NCBI RefSeq assembly: GCF_041449215.1
Contig: NZ_JBGNFV010000001.1
Coordinates: 5,597,001 to 5,661,000, forward strand
Source: Roseivirga sp. BDSF3-8
Lineage (GTDB): Bacteria; Bacteroidota; Bacteroidia; Cytophagales; Cyclobacteriaceae
Direction: 5' to 3'
DNA length: 64,000 nt
Under the pieces are notes generated by a model, which was not told the origin of the DNA, did not search any database, and saw nothing but the letters and a program-made list of their open reading frames with translations. Below, piece after piece: positions 60,749-64,000 of this stretch. How positions within the stretch are numbered: position 1 is the first letter of the stretch; every line of letters begins with the position of its first letter. Made by a program: the position numbers and the translations under genes.

Positions 60749-63175
60749 ATGAAATTAGTAAGATTTCTACTGACATTTGCCGTAACGGTAGGTTTTATAG
60801 TGGCTCTTAGTATAAGAATGGGGAGCATACCGCCGCTCGGCAAATTTCTGGATCCGTTTAACGGGTTTTGGCATAACGCAACGATCGAACTTGACCAGGA
60901 CGCGGAGGAACTAAAGATTCCCGGCCTTACGGATAAGGTAACGATTACCTACGATGAATTTCTGGTACCGCATATTTACGCCCAAAATGATCATGACCTT
61001 TACCTGGCCCAGGGGTTTATCACTGCCCGACACAGACTATGGCAAATGGACTTTCAGGTACAGGCAGCAGGTGGCAGGCTGAGTGAAATACTCGGCGAAG
61101 GCCCGAATGGTGCATACCTTGATTTTGACCGGACCCAGCGTCGCTACGGCCTGGTAATGGCTGCTCAGAACTCTATCGACCAGATCAGTAAGGATGAAAA
61201 AAGCATGGAAGTAGTCCAGGCGTTTACTGACGGGGTCAATGCCTATATTGCCGCCCTGCCTTACGAAGGTCTGCCTGTGGAATATAAGTTACTGGACTAC
61301 AAACCAGAAAACTGGACTCCGCTTAAGACTGCCCTTCTTCTGAAATATATGGCGAATACGCTTAGCGGCCGGGATATGGACCTGGAGAGTACGAACGCGG
61401 TCAATGTACTGGGCATGGAGATGTTTAATAAACTTTACCCGGACATGTCTGCTTCGGATGACCCCATCATACCCCGCGGTACGGAATATGACTTTGAGGG
61501 GGACCGCCCTACTCCTCCTGATTCCATCTATACGGGGGCGACTACAAGGAGCCAGATGGAAAAACCGCACCCGCATAATGGTAGTAATAACTGGGCGGTA
61601 AGTGGCGAGCGCACCAGCACGGGCGCACCCTTGCTGGCCAATGACCCTCATCTTCGGTTATCTCTGCCAAGTATATGGTATGTCATGCAGCTATCTTCTC
61701 CTGAGGCCAACGTATATGGAGCTACCTTGCCGGGTGCACCCGGGGTAATTATCGGATTTAATGAGAACATTGCCTGGGGGGTTACTAACGCTACCCGTGA
61801 TGTCCGGGACTGGTACAAGATACAATTTCGCGATTCGAGCCGCGAAGAATATAAATTTGACGATCAGTGGCTGAAGACCCAGAAGAAGATCGAGAAGCTA
61901 CTGGTCCGAAATGGTGAGGTGGTGTATGACACCATTATCATGACGCATCTGGGCCCTGTCACGTATGACCGTACGTTCGGGGACTCGTCTGAATATAACA
62001 ATTACGCTCTTCGCTGGACGGCTCATGACCCGAGCAATGAGATGATCACCTTTCATCGCATAAACCGGGCGTCTAACCTGGAGGAATGGCAGGAGGCGAT
62101 AAGTACGTTCACAAACCCGGCTCAAAACTTTGTATTTGCCAGTAAGGAGGGCAATATAGCCCTGAAGGTACAGGGTAAATTCCCCATTAAGTTTGAGAAT
62201 CAGGGCAAGTTCCTGATGGATGGCTCCCGCAGCGACATGGTGTGGAAGGGCTTTATTCCAGCAGAAGAGAATGCCATGGTGGTGAACCCGCCAAGAGGAT
62301 TTGTAAGCTCTGCTAATCAGATTCCTGTAGATAGTACTTACCCTTATTATGTATATGATGCCAGTTATGAGACGTACCGTAACCGGAGAATCAATAACCG
62401 GCTTTCGGAGTTAAAGCGTGCTACTCCTGAAGATATGATGCGTCTGCAGCTTGACAATTATAACCTGAAGGCAGCGGAATTGGTACCTGCAATGCTGGAC
62501 ACGCTGGAGTTCAGTGAGCTGGGTGCGGAAGAAAAGGAGTTAGTAAATGTACTGAGACGGTGGAATTTCTATAATAATGCTAACTCGACAGCGGCTTCTA
62601 TCTGGGAGGTGTGGTATGATAAACTGTACCGTCTCACGTGGGACGAGATTTTTGCGCAGGATATCCCTATGAGGTACCCTTCTGACTTTACTACAATAGA
62701 CCTGCTCACGAAAGAGCCTGGCTTCGCTCTCTTTGATGTGGTGGAAACCAGTGAGAAAGAAACAGCACCTGATCTGTTCCGTATGTCGCTGGAACAGGCA
62801 GCGGACAGCCTGGCAAACTGGAAGGAAAAGGAAGGAGAAGAAAAATTTGAATGGGGCCGCTTTAAGGCGACAGAAATAAGGCATCTGATGAGGTTGCCAG
62901 GTATGGGTGTTGACTATGTTGAAAGCGGTGGAAACAGCAGCATAGTGAATGCGACCAGTAAATACCATGGCCCGAGTTGGCGAATGGTTGTTTCATTGGA
63001 GGACAGTGTGCAGGCATGGGGTATTTACCCCGGCGGCCAGAGCGGAAACTCGGGCAGCAAATACTATGATAATATGGTGGACATGTGGGCTAAAGGGGAG
63101 TATATGCCTCTTTATTTCCTGAAGCCCGGCGAATCGCTGTCTGAGCCACTTTACGAACAAACTCTTACCCCCTGA
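60749..63175 (+). CDS. Penicillin acylase-family Ntn-hydrolase
   Basis: An 808-residue exported acylase. The ATG at 60749 gives an N-terminal hydrophobic signal/anchor (MKLVRFLLTFAVTVGFIVAL). The alpha-chain part (to about residue 277) has FLVPHIYAQNDHDLYLAQGF and ARHRLWQMDFQVQAAGGRLS; the autocleavage site and N-terminal Ser nucleophile are in HNGSNNWAVSGERTSTG, then LLANDPHLRLSLPSIWY. The closing GGQSGNSGSKYYDNMVDMW is typical. Members cleave beta-lactams, acyl-homoserine lactones or other amides; the true substrate cannot be told. A small membrane protein follows by 4 bp. Confidence 0.92.
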   Translation: MKLVRFLLTFAVTVGFIVALSIRMGSIPPLGKFLDPFNGFWHNATIELDQDAEELKIPGLTDKVTITYDEFLVPHIYAQNDHDLYLAQGFITARHRLWQMDFQVQAAGGRLSEILGEGPNGAYLDFDRTQRRYGLVMAAQNSIDQISKDEKSMEVVQAFTDGVNAYIAALPYEGLPVEYKLLDYKPENWTPLKTALLLKYMANTLSGRDMDLESTNAVNVLGMEMFNKLYPDMSASDDPIIPRGTEYDFEGDRPTPPDSIYTGATTRSQMEKPHPHNGSNNWAVSGERTSTGAPLLANDPHLRLSLPSIWYVMQLSSPEANVYGATLPGAPGVIIGFNENIAWGVTNATRDVRDWYKIQFRDSSREEYKFDDQWLKTQKKIEKLLVRNGEVVYDTIIMTHLGPVTYDRTFGDSSEYNNYALRWTAHDPSNEMITFHRINRASNLEEWQEAISTFTNPAQNFVFASKEGNIALKVQGKFPIKFENQGKFLMDGSRSDMVWKGFIPAEENAMVVNPPRGFVSSANQIPVDSTYPYYVYDASYETYRNRRINNRLSELKRATPEDMMRLQLDNYNLKAAELVPAMLDTLEFSELGAEEKELVNVLRRWNFYNNANSTAASIWEVWYDKLYRLTWDEIFAQDIPMRYPSDFTTIDLLTKEPGFALFDVVETSEKETAPDLFRMSLEQAADSLANWKEKEGEEKFEWGRFKATEIRHLMRLPGMGVDYVESGGNSSIVNATSKYHGPSWRMVVSLEDSVQAWGIYPGGQSGNSGSKYYDNMVDMWAKGEYMPLYFLKPGESLSEPLYEQTLTP

Positions 63176-63179
63176 TCGA

Positions 63180-63554
63180 ATGCGTTTTCTGATAAAAATA
63201 CTATTGATCGCCCTGGTAACTTATTTTACATCAGGGTTGCTTCCCTGGTGGGCGGGCGCTTTGGCGGCCTTTCTGGTGTGCCTGTTTATACCTACCCGGG
63301 GTTTTATATCTTTCCTCAGCGGTTTTTTAGGCGTTGGCTTGTTATGGCTTGCTATTTCCTGGCTTATCGACTCTCAAACGGAAAGCAGACTGACGGAAAG
63401 GGTGGGCACGATCTTTACGCTGAATAGCTCTTTTTTACTGGTGATATTAACGGCACTGATCGGGGCCTTATCCGGGGGTCTTGGTGCACTTAGCGGTCAT
63501 CTGTTCCGGGCCTTGTTCTTCAACCGGAAAAAAAGGAAGAAAGCATATTATTAA
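63180..63554 (+). CDS. Small integral membrane protein, unknown
   Basis: A 124-residue protein with about four membrane helices (MRFLIKILLIALVTYFTSGL, GFISFLSGFLGVGLLWLAIS, FLLVILTALIGALSGGLGAL) and a basic C-terminal tail (NRKKRKKAYY). It follows the acylase by 4 bp and shares its terminator, so it is probably co-transcribed. No characterised family is recognised. Confidence 0.7.
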   Translation: MRFLIKILLIALVTYFTSGLLPWWAGALAAFLVCLFIPTRGFISFLSGFLGVGLLWLAISWLIDSQTESRLTERVGTIFTLNSSFLLVILTALIGALSGGLGALSGHLFRALFFNRKKRKKAYY

Positions 63555-63556
63555 AT

Positions 63557-63589
63557 AAAAAAAGACAGGCTGATAACCTGTCTTTTTTT
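63557..63589. terminator. Bidirectional terminator
   Basis: AAAAAAAGACAGG (63557-63569) with CCTGTCTTTTTTT (63577-63589), between convergent genes; A and T runs on both sides suit either direction. Confidence 0.92.
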
Positions 63590-63613
63590 ATCTCTTCAGC
63601 GGGAGCTGACTTA

Positions 63614-64000
63614 TCATTCTTCTCTTAGGAAGGCAACCCCTTCGGCTTCAAAGGTGAGTTCAGCCCTGGGCTCTGTAATCTGCTCAATCTCTTCGGCAGA
63701 CTTACCGGCATCGGCTGCATAGTGGCGCTGGGTTTCTACATCGATAACTTCTTTTTGCGCCACTCCTTCTATTACAACCGTTTGACCGGCAGCGTCCTTT
63801 GGTACAAAAAAGCCATAATCCTTAAAGGTAACACGCATGGTTTCTCCATCACCAAGGTCCACCTTCATCCAGCAGCCTTTGGCCTGACATACATCTGTGA
63901 CGGTACCTTTTACGCGGGTATGCTTTTCAATTTCTCTCCCCAATTCTTCTTCCAGGGCCATGGCACTTACTGCTTTGGTGGTTTCTATGGTATCACCATA
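63614..64000 (-). CDS. DUF4920-family protein (5'-truncated by window edge)
   Basis: The last 128 residues of a DUF4920 protein. The frame is open past the ATG at 63961 to the window edge (YGDTIETTKAVSAM precedes it), so the true start lies outside. Family segments: VKGTVTDVCQAKGCWMKVDL with the paired Cys, RVTFKDYGFFVPKDAAGQTV, HYAADAGKSAEEIEQITEP and a closing LTFEAEGVAFL. These are small OB-like exported proteins of unknown role in Bacteroidota. Confidence 0.88.
   Translation of the reverse strand, partial: YGDTIETTKAVSAMALEEELGREIEKHTRVKGTVTDVCQAKGCWMKVDLGDGETMRVTFKDYGFFVPKDAAGQTVVIEGVAQKEVIDVETQRHYAADAGKSAEEIEQITEPRAELTFEAEGVAFLREE

Noticed and set aside
1-64000. tRNA, rRNA, insertion sequences, integrases
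   Set aside because: None could be supported by reading the sequence; no transposase or integrase motifs and no tRNA-like cloverleaf were recognised. A tool-based scan would be needed to exclude small RNAs.

Overview
The window looks like the chromosome of a gliding, carotenoid-making member of the Bacteroidota, most likely order Cytophagales. The signs are type IX secretion C-terminal domains of both the long 'CHU_C/gliding' kind and the short 'YPNP' kind, a PorP/SprF partner protein, DUF6089, DUF6503 and DUF4920 proteins, an OmpA/PD40 protein, a bacterial-type lycopene cyclase, TAnnTTTG promoter boxes and few Shine-Dalgarno sequences. This assignment is inference. No rRNA, tRNA, IS element, integrase or CRISPR array was seen.

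Left part (1-10.8 kb): the end of a succinyl-CoA:3-ketoacid CoA-transferase operon (scoA, scoB), small membrane and envelope proteins, a phosphoesterase, a YtxH-type protein and an OmpA-family protein. These are followed by a compact region of ribosomally made, modified peptides (RiPPs). A 51-residue Cys-rich peptide gene (5480-5635) is start/stop-coupled to a DUF692 multinuclear iron oxidase (MNIO). A partner protein overlaps the oxidase, and 11 bp later comes a 61-residue peptide with a pinensin/class I lanthipeptide-like leader, all closed by a 22-bp-stem terminator. A third peptide (8894-9043) with the same leader signature lies divergent from lycopene cyclase (crtY), with a TGTACA-type dyad between them. 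The two shortest peptides (51 and 49 residues) are easily missed because of their length. No lanthionine synthetase, peptidase or exporter is in the window, so part of the machinery must be elsewhere or these peptides are modified by the MNIO pair alone.

Middle (10.8-24 kb): a PorP/SprF-like outer-membrane protein follows, by 4 bp, a 2749-residue secreted giant protein (NHL propeller, nine Calx-beta-type domains, eight 84-residue repeats, Ig-like domains, type IX sorting domain). Next come two tandem phage-tail-collar (MdpB-like) proteins with a signal-less periplasmic-binding-protein-like protein, then a divergent DUF6089 barrel protein.

Right part (24-60.5 kb): a large minus-strand surface-polysaccharide locus. 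From the ABC exporter (permease 51104) down to a PglC-like phosphoglycosyl transferase and a CapD/PglF-like dehydratase run 25 genes with almost no gaps: eight GT4 and one GT2 glycosyltransferases, two sulfotransferases, two DegT aminotransferases, acetyl/acyltransferases, a deacetylase, WecB, a PaaK/CapK-like ligase and a Wzy-like polymerase/ligase. The likely product is a sulfated, N-acetylated extracellular or capsular polysaccharide. A type IX-secreted protein is inserted divergently before Wzc and Wza; KdsA, KdsC and a GNAT-nitrilase fusion follow. The window ends with a penicillin-acylase-family protein, a small membrane protein and the C-terminal part of a DUF4920 protein.
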